Assembly: GCA_021162785.1 (NCBI GenBank)
Contig: JAGGYA010000021.1
Location: 1 to 47,399 of the forward strand
Direction: 5' to 3'
DNA from: Candidatus Calescibacteriota bacterium
GTDB lineage: Bacteria > CAIJMQ01 > JAADFP01
DNA: 47,399 nucleotides
The position numbers and the translations under genes are program-made. A model generated the notes under the pieces. That model had not been told where the DNA came from. It made no database searches and saw nothing but the letters and a program-made list of their open reading frames with translations. Of this stretch, positions 1-8,101 are shown one piece after another (the first letter of the stretch is position 1; each line of letters opens with the position of its first letter).

Positions 1-179
1 GATATGCAGCCGTGGATATTTTCACTTGTGGGCAGGCTGTTGACCCCTGGAAGGCTTTCCGGAGCCTGAAAGATACCTTAAAAGCAGAGGGATTCTCTGC
101 TTTTGAGGTGAGAAGGGGGAATCTGGAAGAGGTAATGCAGGCTTCGGAAATTGCTTCTAAAATAACTTCCCACTTTTGA
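1..179 (+). CDS. speD: S-adenosylmethionine decarboxylase, C-terminal fragment
   Basis: The gene enters from the left edge; codons are in frame from base 3 and end with TGA at 177-179. The visible 58 residues begin YAAVDIFTCG and continue with DPWKAF, the conserved C-terminal core of bacterial SpeD (class I AdoMet decarboxylase). That enzyme makes decarboxylated AdoMet, the aminopropyl donor for spermidine. The self-cleavage serine and start codon lie outside the window. The next gene starts 3 bp after the stop and speE follows, so this is a complete spermidine pathway operon. The identification rests on the motif plus the context. Confidence 0.85.
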   Translation, partial: YAAVDIFTCGQAVDPWKAFRSLKDTLKAEGFSAFEVRRGNLEEVMQASEIASKITSHF

Positions 180-182
180 AAA

Positions 183-1313
183 ATGCCAAAAAGTATAGAT
201 TTTAATTTTATAGAAGAAGTAGCAAAGAGATATGATACTCCTCTTTTTTTGATTTCGGCCTCTAAAATTCGGAAAAATATTCAAACTTTGAAAAATTTAT
301 TACCTAATGTAGAATTTTTTTATGCAGTAAAAGCTAACCCTCATCCAGACGTAATAAAAGTTGTTGCTGAGAATGATGTAGGATTCGAGGTAAGTTCCCA
401 AAATGAATTTAACCTGGTTTATTCTTTACTTAAAGATTCCTCAAAGATAATCGTAAGTCATCCAGTAAAAAAAGAAGAAGAGATTGAATTTTACGCAAAA
501 CAAGGGATCAGATTATTTACTGTTGATAGTAAGGAAGAGATTAAAAAAGTTAAAAAAGTATGTGAAAGAGCGGATATCTTAGTGAGGATACAAGTTAAAA
601 ATTCTCGCTGTGTAGTGAATTTATCTAGCAAATTTGGTATACCTCTTGAAGAGGCTTTAGACTATTGCAGATATATTAAAAAATTAGGACTTAATCCTAA
701 AGGTTTGGCATTTCATGTGGGTTCTCAGTCACTTTCACCAAAACCATTTATAAATGTGTTAAACCGAGTAAGTAAGTTTTACGAAATTGCAAAAAAAGAC
801 GGGATTTTCCTGGAAATTTTGAATATAGGAGGCGGATTCCCTATTCCTTATAAAAATCCGGTACCGCATTTGGAAGTGTTTTGTAAGCCAATTAAGGAAA
901 TTTTAGATAAAAAATTCACAAAAGTAAAAATTATGGCTGAGCCAGGGAGAGCAATTGTAGGGGATGCAGGTCTCTTAATTTGTAAAGTTATTGGAATCAC
1001 TAAGAGAAACAGGAAGATATGGTATTATGTAGATGAGAGTGTGTATGGACTTTTCTCAGGTAAAATTTATGATCAGGCTTCTTATCCTTTAATGGTAAAG
1101 TGTAATGGAGTAAGAAAGTATAGAAGTGTCATTGCCGGGCGAACTTGTGATTCTTTTGATATTATTGAAAAAGAAATTAAATTACCACTTTTGAAAATGG
1201 GTGATTTGATAGTTGCTTTACAAATGGGGGCCTATACTTATTCGAGTTCGTCAGAATTTAATGGTTTTGAAAAGCCAAAAGTAAAAATTATTGAAGGAGA
1301 TTGGAATGGATAA
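183..1313 (+). CDS. Ornithine decarboxylase-like PLP enzyme (fold III)
   Basis: This 376-residue protein has the alanine-racemase-fold decarboxylase signature. The PLP lysine is K50 in YAVKANP, HVGSQ is at 178-182, the phosphate-binding GGGFP at 216-220 and EPGR at 253-256. The active-site cysteine is C322 in RTCDSFD, and a C-terminal MGAYTYSSSSEFNGF matches ornithine decarboxylases rather than diaminopimelate decarboxylases. It would make putrescine (or cadaverine, if it also takes lysine) in the cytoplasm for the SpeE encoded next. The ATG lies 3 bp after speD, so the two are surely cotranscribed. Substrate preference between ornithine and lysine cannot be decided by eye, so no symbol is assigned. 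Confidence 0.88.
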   Translation: MPKSIDFNFIEEVAKRYDTPLFLISASKIRKNIQTLKNLLPNVEFFYAVKANPHPDVIKVVAENDVGFEVSSQNEFNLVYSLLKDSSKIIVSHPVKKEEEIEFYAKQGIRLFTVDSKEEIKKVKKVCERADILVRIQVKNSRCVVNLSSKFGIPLEEALDYCRYIKKLGLNPKGLAFHVGSQSLSPKPFINVLNRVSKFYEIAKKDGIFLEILNIGGGFPIPYKNPVPHLEVFCKPIKEILDKKFTKVKIMAEPGRAIVGDAGLLICKVIGITKRNRKIWYYVDESVYGLFSGKIYDQASYPLMVKCNGVRKYRSVIAGRTCDSFDIIEKEIKLPLLKMGDLIVALQMGAYTYSSSSEFNGFEKPKVKIIEGDWNG

Positions 1314-2160
1314 TAATTCCTTAGGAGAATTATGGTTATGCGAGGCTTATCACCAATGGGGTAATTGCTTTAAAATAAAGCAAATTTTGCACAGTGAGCA
1401 GTCTCTCTATCAAAGAATCGAAGTAATTTTAAATGAAAAATTGGGGAAGATATTAGTTTTGGATGGTTCGGTTATGTTTTCTGAAAAGGATGAATTTATA
1501 TATCATGAAATGATTGTTCATGTCCCTTTATGTACTCATCCTGAGCCTAAAGACATTCTGGTAGTAGGTGGCGGGGATGGAGGAGCAGTGAGAGAAATAC
1601 TTAAACATCAAGAGGTAGCTAATATTAAGGTGGTAGAACTCGACAGTCGAGTGATTGAAGTCTGTAAAAAATTCTTTCCAAATATGGGGAAAGTTTGGGA
1701 AAGCCCAAAAGTTAAAGTTGAAAATATAGATGGGTTAGAGTTTATTCAAAAGTGTAGTAAAAACCAATTTGATATTATAATTGTAGATGGAATAGATCCA
1801 ATAGGTTATGGAGCACATCTTTTTGAAGAAGAATTTTATTACCATGCAAACCGGTTGCTAAAAGAGAAAGGTATTTTTGTCCAGCAAACAGAATCACCCT
1901 TTTATCATTTTGAATGGGTTTGTAAAATATTCGGTAAAATTAAGAAATTTTTCCACTTCATTGCTATCTATACTATTCCTATGCCGACTTATCCCTCTGG
2001 ATGGTGGTGCTTTACTATTGCATCTAATTCCCTCTCAAATATTACTATTCCGATTGAGGCCAAAGGTAAGCATATTTCAAAAATGTGCAAATATTATAAT
2101 CTGGATGTGCATAAAAGTAGTTTCAAACTTCCTAATTTCCTTTTAGAAAAATTAAAGTGA
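1306..2160 (+). CDS. speE: Spermidine synthase (polyamine aminopropyltransferase)
   Basis: The protein transfers the aminopropyl group from decarboxylated AdoMet to putrescine. Visible family features are YHEM at 66-69, the nucleotide-binding loop GGGDGG at 88-93, the acidic ELD near 111-113, and the catalytic region VDGIDPIG around 160-167. A later PTYPSGWWCF corresponds to the PTYP-G-W-x-F segment of the family. The ATG at 1306 is preferred over an in-frame TTG at 1291 because AAGGAG at 1294-1299 sits six bases before it. The start overlaps the decarboxylase stop by 8 bp. At 284 residues it has the normal bacterial SpeE length. One variation is GYGAH where many members have GPAxx after DPxG. 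Confidence 0.9.
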   Translation: MDNNSLGELWLCEAYHQWGNCFKIKQILHSEQSLYQRIEVILNEKLGKILVLDGSVMFSEKDEFIYHEMIVHVPLCTHPEPKDILVVGGGDGGAVREILKHQEVANIKVVELDSRVIEVCKKFFPNMGKVWESPKVKVENIDGLEFIQKCSKNQFDIIIVDGIDPIGYGAHLFEEEFYYHANRLLKEKGIFVQQTESPFYHFEWVCKIFGKIKKFFHFIAIYTIPMPTYPSGWWCFTIASNSLSNITIPIEAKGKHISKMCKYYNLDVHKSSFKLPNFLLEKLK

Positions 2161-2684
2161 ATAAAACAAAAGAAACCCGTAAAGCTTTTGCTTTGGATAC
2201 TTTAAATATGCTTTACGGAGTGGTATTGGGGTATGGATTTTATTACATTGATAAATGTGAAGGTGTATTTTCATTTCTTAGATATTTCTTGGCATATGGA
2301 ATTTTGATATGGGACTGGATTTATATTAAAAGAACATATTTTCACATCGGTTACCGCTTTAAAAGTTTCTTTTTGATTGATGTAATGATTATTTTTGTAG
2401 CTTCTCGACTAATACAAAATTCAGTGAATAGAGGAAATCCTTATTTTTGGGTGTGGCTGAGTGGTTTGTTCTTGTTATACATTTTATGGGATCTTCTAAT
2501 AAGGAAAGAAACACCCTGTATTAAATCCACCTGGAGTATCTCTTTCGGAATAGATATTGTGGGGTCTATATTATTTTTTTCTTTGTTTTTCCTCGAATAT
2601 AAATATGGCATACACAGGTGGTCCACAATTATAGGAATAATTATCACTATTTTTTTAGTCTCTGCATGGCCACGTGTATCATAA
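2157..2684 (+). CDS. Polytopic membrane protein of unknown function
   Basis: I do not recognise this 175-residue protein. It starts with a GTG that overlaps the speE stop by 4 bp, so it is translationally coupled to the polyamine genes. About five hydrophobic segments are visible: roughly residues 17-30, 40-57, 70-87, 98-112 and 130-170 (probably two). There is no signal-peptide cleavage site and no recognisable catalytic motif. Aromatic residues are abundant near the membrane boundaries. Its position in the speD-decarboxylase-speE operon makes a role in polyamine handling or transport conceivable, but nothing in the sequence shows it. Confidence 0.7.
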   Translation: MNKTKETRKAFALDTLNMLYGVVLGYGFYYIDKCEGVFSFLRYFLAYGILIWDWIYIKRTYFHIGYRFKSFFLIDVMIIFVASRLIQNSVNRGNPYFWVWLSGLFLLYILWDLLIRKETPCIKSTWSISFGIDIVGSILFFSLFFLEYKYGIHRWSTIIGIIITIFLVSAWPRVS

Positions 2685-2696
2685 TGGAGGTAAAAA

Positions 2697-3185
2697 ATGA
2701 GATGGGGAATTATTTCGGATTCACATGATCATCTGGATTACTTAGGAAGGGCTTTAGAAATTTTTAAAGAAGAGGGAGTTTCTTTAATTCTTCATGCAGG
2801 AGATTTTGTTTCCCCTTTTACTGCCCGAATTTTTAAGAAATACCCCTTCCAATTAATCGGTGTTTTTGGAAACAATGATGGAGAGAAAAATGGATTGAGA
2901 AAAGCTTACCAAGGAATAGGGGAAATTTATGAGGATTTCTATATGGGAGAAATAGATGGATACAAAGTCTTTATCACACATAAAGAAGAACTTATCCCTT
3001 ATTTAGCCCGAGGAGGAGAATTTGATTTTCTAATTTATGGACATACACACATTCCCAGGATTGAAAGGATTGGGAGAGGGTTAATAATAAATCCTGGAGA
3101 ATGTGGAGGTTGGCTTAAAGGAGAACCTACTGTAGCTCTTTTAGATCCAGGAAAAAGAGAAGCAAAGATAATTCATCTTAAGTAA
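2697..3185 (+). CDS. YfcE/MJ0936-type metallophosphoesterase
   Basis: This is a 162-residue single-domain calcineurin-like phosphoesterase. The metal-binding motifs appear in order: SDSHDH near residues 7-12 (D8, H10), HAGDF near 39-43, GNND near 62-65, ITHK near 98-101, and YGHTHIP near 119-125. Length and motifs match small bacterial and archaeal YfcE proteins, which hydrolyse phosphodiesters or phosphomonoesters with Mn or similar metals. The physiological substrate of the family is generally unknown. A GGAGG seven bases before the ATG supports the start. The stop overlaps the ATG of the tatD-like gene by one base, so the two hydrolases are cotranscribed. Confidence 0.9.
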   Translation: MRWGIISDSHDHLDYLGRALEIFKEEGVSLILHAGDFVSPFTARIFKKYPFQLIGVFGNNDGEKNGLRKAYQGIGEIYEDFYMGEIDGYKVFITHKEELIPYLARGGEFDFLIYGHTHIPRIERIGRGLIINPGECGGWLKGEPTVALLDPGKREAKIIHLK

Positions 3186-3919
3186 TGACTGTCTATCTCT
3201 GGGATACACATTCCCATCTTTATCAAATCCCTCATTGGGAAGAACTCTTGCCAAAATTTGAAGAAGAAAGAATAAAAGTTATCGTGGTAGGTGAAGAAAG
3301 GAAAAGCAATGAAGAGGTTAAAGAAATTTGTAAGAGGTTTCCAAAACTTCTGTATCCTGCTTTTGGGCTACATCCCTTTTTACTTCCTCAACTCGATGTT
3401 GAAAGGGAACTGGAGTGGCTTGAGGAAAATCTTTCTACTGCTACCGCGGTGGGGGAGGTTGGTTTAGACTTTAAAGGAGAAGAAGCCAAGGATTCCCAAA
3501 TAGAAGTCTTCTTAACTCTGCTTGAGCTGGCCAAAAAATTTGATTTGCCTGTGATTATACACTCAAGAAAAGCAGCTCGAGAATGTTTAGAGGTAGTTAG
3601 AGATTCTGGATGGAGAAAGGTGATCTTTCATTGGTTTACTTGTCCTTCACTTGTTGAGGAGATACTGGAATTAGATGGTTACTTTTCTGTAGGACCTCAG
3701 GCAAGTTTAAGTCATAGTTACCGGAAAGTAGTGGAAAAAGCACCTCTGGAAAGAATAATTCTGGAGACAGATAGCCCAGTAAGTTTCAAAGGTATTCCCA
3801 CATCCCCCCTTCAGGTGAAAGAAGCAGTAAAGGTAGTCTCTTTGCTTAAAGGTGAACCAATGGAAAAGGTTGTGGAGGTAACTTCAGCTAATGTATACAA
3901 AATTTTTGGATTAAAATGA
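3185..3919 (+). CDS. TatD-family metal-dependent hydrolase
   Basis: This 244-residue TIM-barrel hydrolase carries the TatD signatures: DTHSH at residues 7-11 (metal ligands H9 and H11), FGLHPF, GEVGLDF, a conserved IIHSRKA, FHWFTC, and the late LETDSP aspartate motif. TatD proteins are deoxyribonucleases that use two metal ions; cellular roles proposed for the family include DNA repair. It is slightly shorter than the usual 255-265 residues but has all the metal-binding motifs. The start codon overlaps the phosphoesterase stop (TAATGA). Confidence 0.88.
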   Translation: MTVYLWDTHSHLYQIPHWEELLPKFEEERIKVIVVGEERKSNEEVKEICKRFPKLLYPAFGLHPFLLPQLDVERELEWLEENLSTATAVGEVGLDFKGEEAKDSQIEVFLTLLELAKKFDLPVIIHSRKAARECLEVVRDSGWRKVIFHWFTCPSLVEEILELDGYFSVGPQASLSHSYRKVVEKAPLERIILETDSPVSFKGIPTSPLQVKEAVKVVSLLKGEPMEKVVEVTSANVYKIFGLK

Positions 3920-3931
3920 TAAAATGGACAA

Positions 3932-4828
3932 ATGGAATGCAAAAGAGAACCCATATTTCTGATAGGCTATAACATAGAAGCTCAGGACCCTGAAAGTTGG
4001 GAGAAGACTTTAAAATTTCTAAGAATTTGTCCATTAATCCACCGAGAGCTGGATATTCCTTGCACCTTTTTTATATGTGGAAAAACTCTGGAAGATAACC
4101 CAAAGGAATTTTTAAAAATTAGAGAAAATTACTCTGATCTTATAGATTTCCAGCAAAGAACATATTCAAACATTAGATTTAAAGAAATAAGATATTTTCG
4201 AAAGAAACCCCTACTCACCCCCCAAGGGAAGGTGATATTTCAGGAAGGAGAGACGATTTTCTCAGGGGAGGAACCCCGTCGAATTGTAGAAGAAGTAAGA
4301 AAGACAAATTTGCTTATGGGAAAAATACTGGGTGTGAAATGTTCTGGAATAACCGCACCCTATGGGTTTCCTAAGGGATTGAAAGATAGACCTGATCTCC
4401 TCTATTTGCTTTTCAAAGAAGGGATTAAATTTGTGCGATCCTGGAAGGGAACCGACGAAAAATGGGATCCTATAAATGCTACTCCCTTAAGCATACAGCC
4501 ATTCTTTTATGGAGAATGGGGTTATCCTGAGATAATGGAATTTCCCATACATATGGTGGATAATGTTAACCGGGCCAGATACGGCTGGGAGAATCATTCC
4601 CTTTATTTTAGTTTGGTTAAAGCAAAAATGGAGAAGGCAGTAGAAGGAAGGCTGGTTTTCTCATATTCTCAGCATGATTATTCAAGTGTAGAAGGTGATG
4701 AAAATATGGAACTTACCTATAAAATTCTTGAAGAAGCAAAGAAAATGGGTTTCCAATTCTATACTTATTGGCATTACTACATGAGGGAAGTTTCTCGGAG
4801 TAGATTGGAGAGAATGCGTGGATGGTAA
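3932..4828 (+). CDS. Polysaccharide deacetylase-like (NodB-fold) protein
   Basis: This 298-residue protein resembles the NodB/CE4 (beta/alpha) barrel. Near residues 43-53 there is IPCTFFICGK, the conserved T-F-F segment, and SQHDYSS near 250 supplies a late histidine. The usual metal-binding TFDD (or TFDxE) at the N-terminus is replaced by GYNIEAQD, so the first catalytic aspartate is not obvious. No signal peptide is visible, suggesting a cytoplasmic role or a substrate that is not murein. A 12-bp gap separates it from the tatD-like gene, and its end overlaps pyrE by 11 bp. Activity may differ from classical chitin or peptidoglycan deacetylation. Confidence 0.6.
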   Translation: MECKREPIFLIGYNIEAQDPESWEKTLKFLRICPLIHRELDIPCTFFICGKTLEDNPKEFLKIRENYSDLIDFQQRTYSNIRFKEIRYFRKKPLLTPQGKVIFQEGETIFSGEEPRRIVEEVRKTNLLMGKILGVKCSGITAPYGFPKGLKDRPDLLYLLFKEGIKFVRSWKGTDEKWDPINATPLSIQPFFYGEWGYPEIMEFPIHMVDNVNRARYGWENHSLYFSLVKAKMEKAVEGRLVFSYSQHDYSSVEGDENMELTYKILEEAKKMGFQFYTYWHYYMREVSRSRLERMRGW

Positions 4829-5402
4829 AGATATTTTAAAGATATTTGAAGAAAAGGGAGCCCTACTTAAGGGACACTTTCTTCTTTCTTCTGGACTTCA
4901 TTCGGATACCTATCTCCAATGCGCACTTGTCCTGCAATACCCTGACTTAGCAAGTTTCCTTACAGAAGAATTGACAAAAAATCTTGGGATAGAAAAAGTG
5001 GATGTAGTGATTGGCCCGGCCCTGGGTGGGATTATACTTGCCTATGAAGTAGCTCGGAAGATAGGTGCCAGAGCAATATTTGCGGAAAGAGTGGAAGGCA
5101 GGATGCAATTACGTAGAGGCTTCGCTGTGCATAAGGGGGAACGGGTGTTATTAGTGGAAGATGTAATCACTACAGGAGCATCTTTAAAAGAAGTGGAAGA
5201 CTTGGTTAAAGAGAAGGGGGGGATAATTGTAGGGATAGGAACAATAGTAGATAGGAGTGGAGGGAATTCCCTTTTTGGCTCTAAGGTTAAGGCACTGCTT
5301 ACTTTAAAAATCCAAAATTATCTTCCAGAGAAATGTCCGTTATGCAGAAAGGGGATACCTCTTACCGTGCCTGGGAGTAAACAATTGGAAAAGAAATTGT
5401 GA
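4818..5402 (+). CDS. pyrE: Orotate phosphoribosyltransferase
   Basis: This 194-residue type I phosphoribosyltransferase converts orotate and PRPP to OMP in pyrimidine synthesis. The PRPP-binding motif VLLVEDVITTGASL is present, preceded by the substrate region HFLLSSGLHSDTY and a flexible-loop region rich in basic residues (GRMQLRRGF). A CPLC pair near the C-terminus is often seen in OPRTs of anaerobes and thermophiles. The start is GTG, with GGAGAGA at 4807-4813 as ribosome-binding site inside the preceding gene. No other pyrimidine gene is in the window. Confidence 0.92.
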   Translation: MDGKDILKIFEEKGALLKGHFLLSSGLHSDTYLQCALVLQYPDLASFLTEELTKNLGIEKVDVVIGPALGGIILAYEVARKIGARAIFAERVEGRMQLRRGFAVHKGERVLLVEDVITTGASLKEVEDLVKEKGGIIVGIGTIVDRSGGNSLFGSKVKALLTLKIQNYLPEKCPLCRKGIPLTVPGSKQLEKKL

Positions 5403-5403
5403 G

Positions 5404-5431
5404 TTGAAATTAAAAGGTGATTTGTTATAAT
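5404..5431 (+). promoter_or_regulatory. Putative sigma-70-type promoter before the E2 gene
   Basis: TTGAAA at 5404-5409 and TATAAT at 5426-5431 are separated by 16 bp, and TG at 5423-5424 makes an extended -10. It occupies the 41-bp gap between pyrE and the acyltransferase gene. The predicted start would fall about 6 bp before the ATG, implying a nearly leaderless message that loses the AGGTGA at 5432-5437. Confidence 0.4.
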
Positions 5432-5443
5432 AGGTGAACCCTT

Positions 5444-6550
5444 ATGATTAAAGAAGTTTTTATGCCTGCACTGGGTCAGACCATGGAGGAGGGGGTTATT
5501 AATCGCTGGTTTAAAAAGGAAGGGGAATGGGTCTCCAAAGGGGAATTACTTCTTGAGGTTGCCACGGATAAGGCAAATTTAGAAGTAGAGTCTTTTTATG
5601 AAGGATACCTTCGTAAAATTCTTTACCCAGAAGGGGCAAGAGTTCCTGTGACTACAGTTATTGCACTAATAACTGATACACCGGATGAGGAAATACCAGC
5701 AGAATATTTGGAGAAACTAAAAGGAAAGGGAAAAGAAGAGGATGTAAAAAAGAGGGAGAAAGAAGGTAGAGTAAAGGCATCTCCCTTAGCTAAGAAATTG
5801 GCAAGAGAAAAAGGAGTTGATCTTTCTCAAATAAAGGGCACTGGCCCGGAAGGGAGAATAACTGCTGAAGATGTTTTGAATTACATTTCTTTGAAAGAAG
5901 GAGAAATTTCTTTCACCGAGGTAAAGAAGATTACTGCAAGAAAGATGGAGGAAAGCAAGAGAAGCATACCCCACTTTTATCTTCAAATAGAAATAGATAT
6001 GGGAAAAGTAGCGGAATTGAAGGAAAGTAAAGATTTGACTTATACCACTTATATCCTGAAAGCATTGGGATTGACTTTGAGAAAGCATCCCTGGTTTCGA
6101 AGTGTGTATGTGAATGGAGAAGTAATTACCAAAGAGGAAGTAAATATTAATGTAGCCATAGATACCCCCCAGGGACTTTACGCTCCCCTTATCAGGAAAG
6201 TGGATGAGAAGAGTGTAGAAGAAATACAGGGAGAACTTAAAATACTTAAAGAAAAGGCTTTGAAGAACAAACTTTCTCCAGTGGATTTAGAGAACGGTGT
6301 TTTTACCCTTTCCAATTTGGGAATGTTGGGAGTGGAATGTTTTTCTGCCATAATACCCCCTGGCCAGAGTGGGATAATAGCAGTGGGAAAAGTGAAGGAA
6401 GGATTAAAAGTGGAAAAGGGGGCAATTTTAATAAGACCCTTAATGAAGGTGGTTCTTTCCTGTGATCATCGGATTATAGATGGGGGTGAAGGAGCCAGAT
6501 TTTTAAATACTTTTAAGACTATTCTTGAATCAGGAGAAGGACTGGAGTAA
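5444..6550 (+). CDS. 2-oxoacid dehydrogenase E2 (dihydrolipoamide acyltransferase)
   Basis: Domains are seen in order. A lipoyl domain spans residues 1-77, with the lipoylated lysine K43 in TDKANLE. A charged linker follows, then the peripheral subunit-binding domain at about 109-147 (KASPLAKKLA to GRITAEDVL). The catalytic acyltransferase domain runs from about 155 to 368 and has the catalytic DHRIIDGG (H342). At 368 residues with one lipoyl domain it is a short E2. It belongs to pyruvate, branched-chain or acetoin-type complexes, but no E1 alpha/beta, E3 or lipoate ligase gene adjoins it, so the substrate is unknown. The 3' end overlaps the DUF4321 reading frame. Confidence 0.88.
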   Translation: MIKEVFMPALGQTMEEGVINRWFKKEGEWVSKGELLLEVATDKANLEVESFYEGYLRKILYPEGARVPVTTVIALITDTPDEEIPAEYLEKLKGKGKEEDVKKREKEGRVKASPLAKKLAREKGVDLSQIKGTGPEGRITAEDVLNYISLKEGEISFTEVKKITARKMEESKRSIPHFYLQIEIDMGKVAELKESKDLTYTTYILKALGLTLRKHPWFRSVYVNGEVITKEEVNINVAIDTPQGLYAPLIRKVDEKSVEEIQGELKILKEKALKNKLSPVDLENGVFTLSNLGMLGVECFSAIIPPGQSGIIAVGKVKEGLKVEKGAILIRPLMKVVLSCDHRIIDGGEGARFLNTFKTILESGEGLE

Positions 6551-6845
6551 AAGAAAGGGAGGCAAAAAAGAGATTAGAGAGAGGAAGGAGAAAAGATTAT
6601 CTTTTTTTCTAATCCTTGTTTTGCTGGGGGGAATTGGGGGAGGAGTTTTAGGTGAAATACTTAAAATTACTCTACCGGAGGGGAAATTTAGAGAGGTCAT
6701 TACTCAAGGATGGGAGGTCTATCTTAAACCGGTAGAGATAAACTTAGCCATTCTTAGTATAAACTTTGGTTTTGGATTAAAAATTACTCTTTTATCTCTG
6801 GTATTTATGTTTCTTGCGGGTTGGCTCTATTTTAAAGCAAGATGA
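6525..6845 (+). CDS. DUF4321-like small membrane protein
   Basis: This is up to 106 residues, with two hydrophobic helices. The first is followed by a glycine-rich GGIGGGVLGEILK; the second follows INFGFGLKITLLS. That arrangement recalls DUF4321 membrane proteins of Firmicutes and other anaerobes, whose function is unknown. The start is uncertain: there is no ATG before the first helix. The longest frame begins with TTG at 6525 inside the E2 gene. The only good ribosome-binding site, GGGAGG near 6557, points to a non-canonical start (such as ATT) around 6571. The stop overlaps the aroC ATG by 4 bp (ATGA), so the gene is coupled to aroC. Confidence 0.65.
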   Translation: MNQEKDWSKRKGGKKEIRERKEKRLSFFLILVLLGGIGGGVLGEILKITLPEGKFREVITQGWEVYLKPVEINLAILSINFGFGLKITLLSLVFMFLAGWLYFKAR

Positions 6846-7996
6846 GATTCATAACCGCTGGAGAGTCTCATGGAAAAGGATTGATGGTGATTTTGGAAGG
6901 AGTCCCAGCAGGGGTTCCTTTTGACATCCTTTTCATTAATCAAGAATTGAGGAGAAGACAAAAATTTTTCGGTAGAGGGGATAGGATGAAGATTGAAGAA
7001 GATGAGGTGGAGGTTATTTCTGGAGTTAGGGGTGGTGAAACAATTGGTTCTCCAATTGCCTTATGGATCAAAAATCGTGATTGGGAAAACTGGAAGGAAG
7101 TTATGGACCCTCTTAACCCTTCTCCTGCTTCTCCTCTTACTACTCCCAGACCTGGGCATGCGGATTTAGCGGGTGCAATGAAGTTTTTAAGCTGTGATAT
7201 TAGGAATATATTAGAAAGAGCAAGTGCAAGAGAGACTGCTGCACGAACTGCAGCTGGGGCTGTTTGCAAGCTGTTTTTAAGAGAATTGAATATTGAAATT
7301 TGGGGATGGGTAGAGGAAATTGGCGGGATAAAAGCAGATTATGAAGGTATGGAAAAGAGGGAGATTAAAAAGAAAGTAAAGGATAGTGAATTGCTTAGCC
7401 CTGATCCAGAAGCAGAAAAAAAATGGAAGGAAAAAATTAAGTGGGCAATGAAGGAGGGGGATACCTTAGGTGGGGTTTTCTCTCTTATTGCAGAAAATGT
7501 CCCTCCCGGGTTGGGAAGCTATACTCAATGGGATTTAAGACTGGATGGGATGCTGGCACAAGCAGTGATGAGTATTCCTGGGATAAAAGGGGTGGAAATA
7601 GGGGAGGGATTCTCCCTTTCTTCTATGTTAGGTTCTGAAGCTATGGATGAAATCGTATATAAAGGGAAAAGAATAGTCAGATTGACTAACAGAATGGGGG
7701 GTATTGAGGGAGGAATTTCCAATGGAGAGGATATAGTTTTGAAGGCGGTTATGAAACCCATACCCACTTTAAGGAAACCTTTAAAAACGATAGATTTTTC
7801 TTCTTTTAAGGAGTCAGTTGCTTTCCGGGAAAGAGGGGATGTGGTAGCGGTGCCTTCCGCTTGTGTGGTGGGGGAAGCCATGGTTTCTTTTATAATTGCA
7901 AGAGAGATAAAAAGAAAATTGGGAGGCGATACCTTATTTGAGCTAAAGAGAAATCTTGCCAGCTTTTTAAAAGAGGTAAGAAAAAGGTATGGGTAG
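6842..7996 (+). CDS. aroC: Chorismate synthase
   Basis: This 384-residue enzyme converts 5-enolpyruvylshikimate-3-phosphate to chorismate using reduced FMN. Motifs match the family: N-terminal GESHGKGL, the region RRQKFFGRGDRM, TPRPGHADLAG, and the arginine-rich RASARETAARTAAGAV. Late motifs include NRMGGIEGGISNGEDI, MKPIPTLRKPL and RGDVVAVPSACVVGE. Length is typical. The ATG overlaps the preceding stop (ATGA). No other shikimate-pathway gene is nearby. Confidence 0.96.
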   Translation: MRFITAGESHGKGLMVILEGVPAGVPFDILFINQELRRRQKFFGRGDRMKIEEDEVEVISGVRGGETIGSPIALWIKNRDWENWKEVMDPLNPSPASPLTTPRPGHADLAGAMKFLSCDIRNILERASARETAARTAAGAVCKLFLRELNIEIWGWVEEIGGIKADYEGMEKREIKKKVKDSELLSPDPEAEKKWKEKIKWAMKEGDTLGGVFSLIAENVPPGLGSYTQWDLRLDGMLAQAVMSIPGIKGVEIGEGFSLSSMLGSEAMDEIVYKGKRIVRLTNRMGGIEGGISNGEDIVLKAVMKPIPTLRKPLKTIDFSSFKESVAFRERGDVVAVPSACVVGEAMVSFIIAREIKRKLGGDTLFELKRNLASFLKEVRKRYG

Positions 7997-8020
7997 AGAG
8001 AAAAGGAAGGGGTAGAAATT

Positions 8021-8101
8021 TTGGGAGTGATCATAAATAAAGTTTTGCCAGAAAAAATGGAAGAATATATTTCTGTGGAGGAGATCTACCATGCAATATA
8101 A
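8021..8101 (+). other. Possible mini-ORF in frame with the aroC stop
   Basis: The 94-bp gap between aroC and nfnA contains an open frame, in the same frame as aroC, from TTG 8021 (or GTG 8027) to TAA 8099-8101. It encodes about 26 residues including GVIINKVLPEKMEEY. A GAAGGGG stretch upstream could serve as a ribosome-binding site. GVIxNKV-PEK is reminiscent of P-loop BioD/CobB-like proteins, so this could be a relic, a tiny peptide or chance. Confidence 0.2.

Noticed and set aside
7525-8034. 169-residue minus-strand open frame
   Set aside because: It lies entirely opposite aroC, has no ribosome-binding site and a low-complexity Ser/Ile/Pro-rich translation; it is a shadow of the aroC coding strand.
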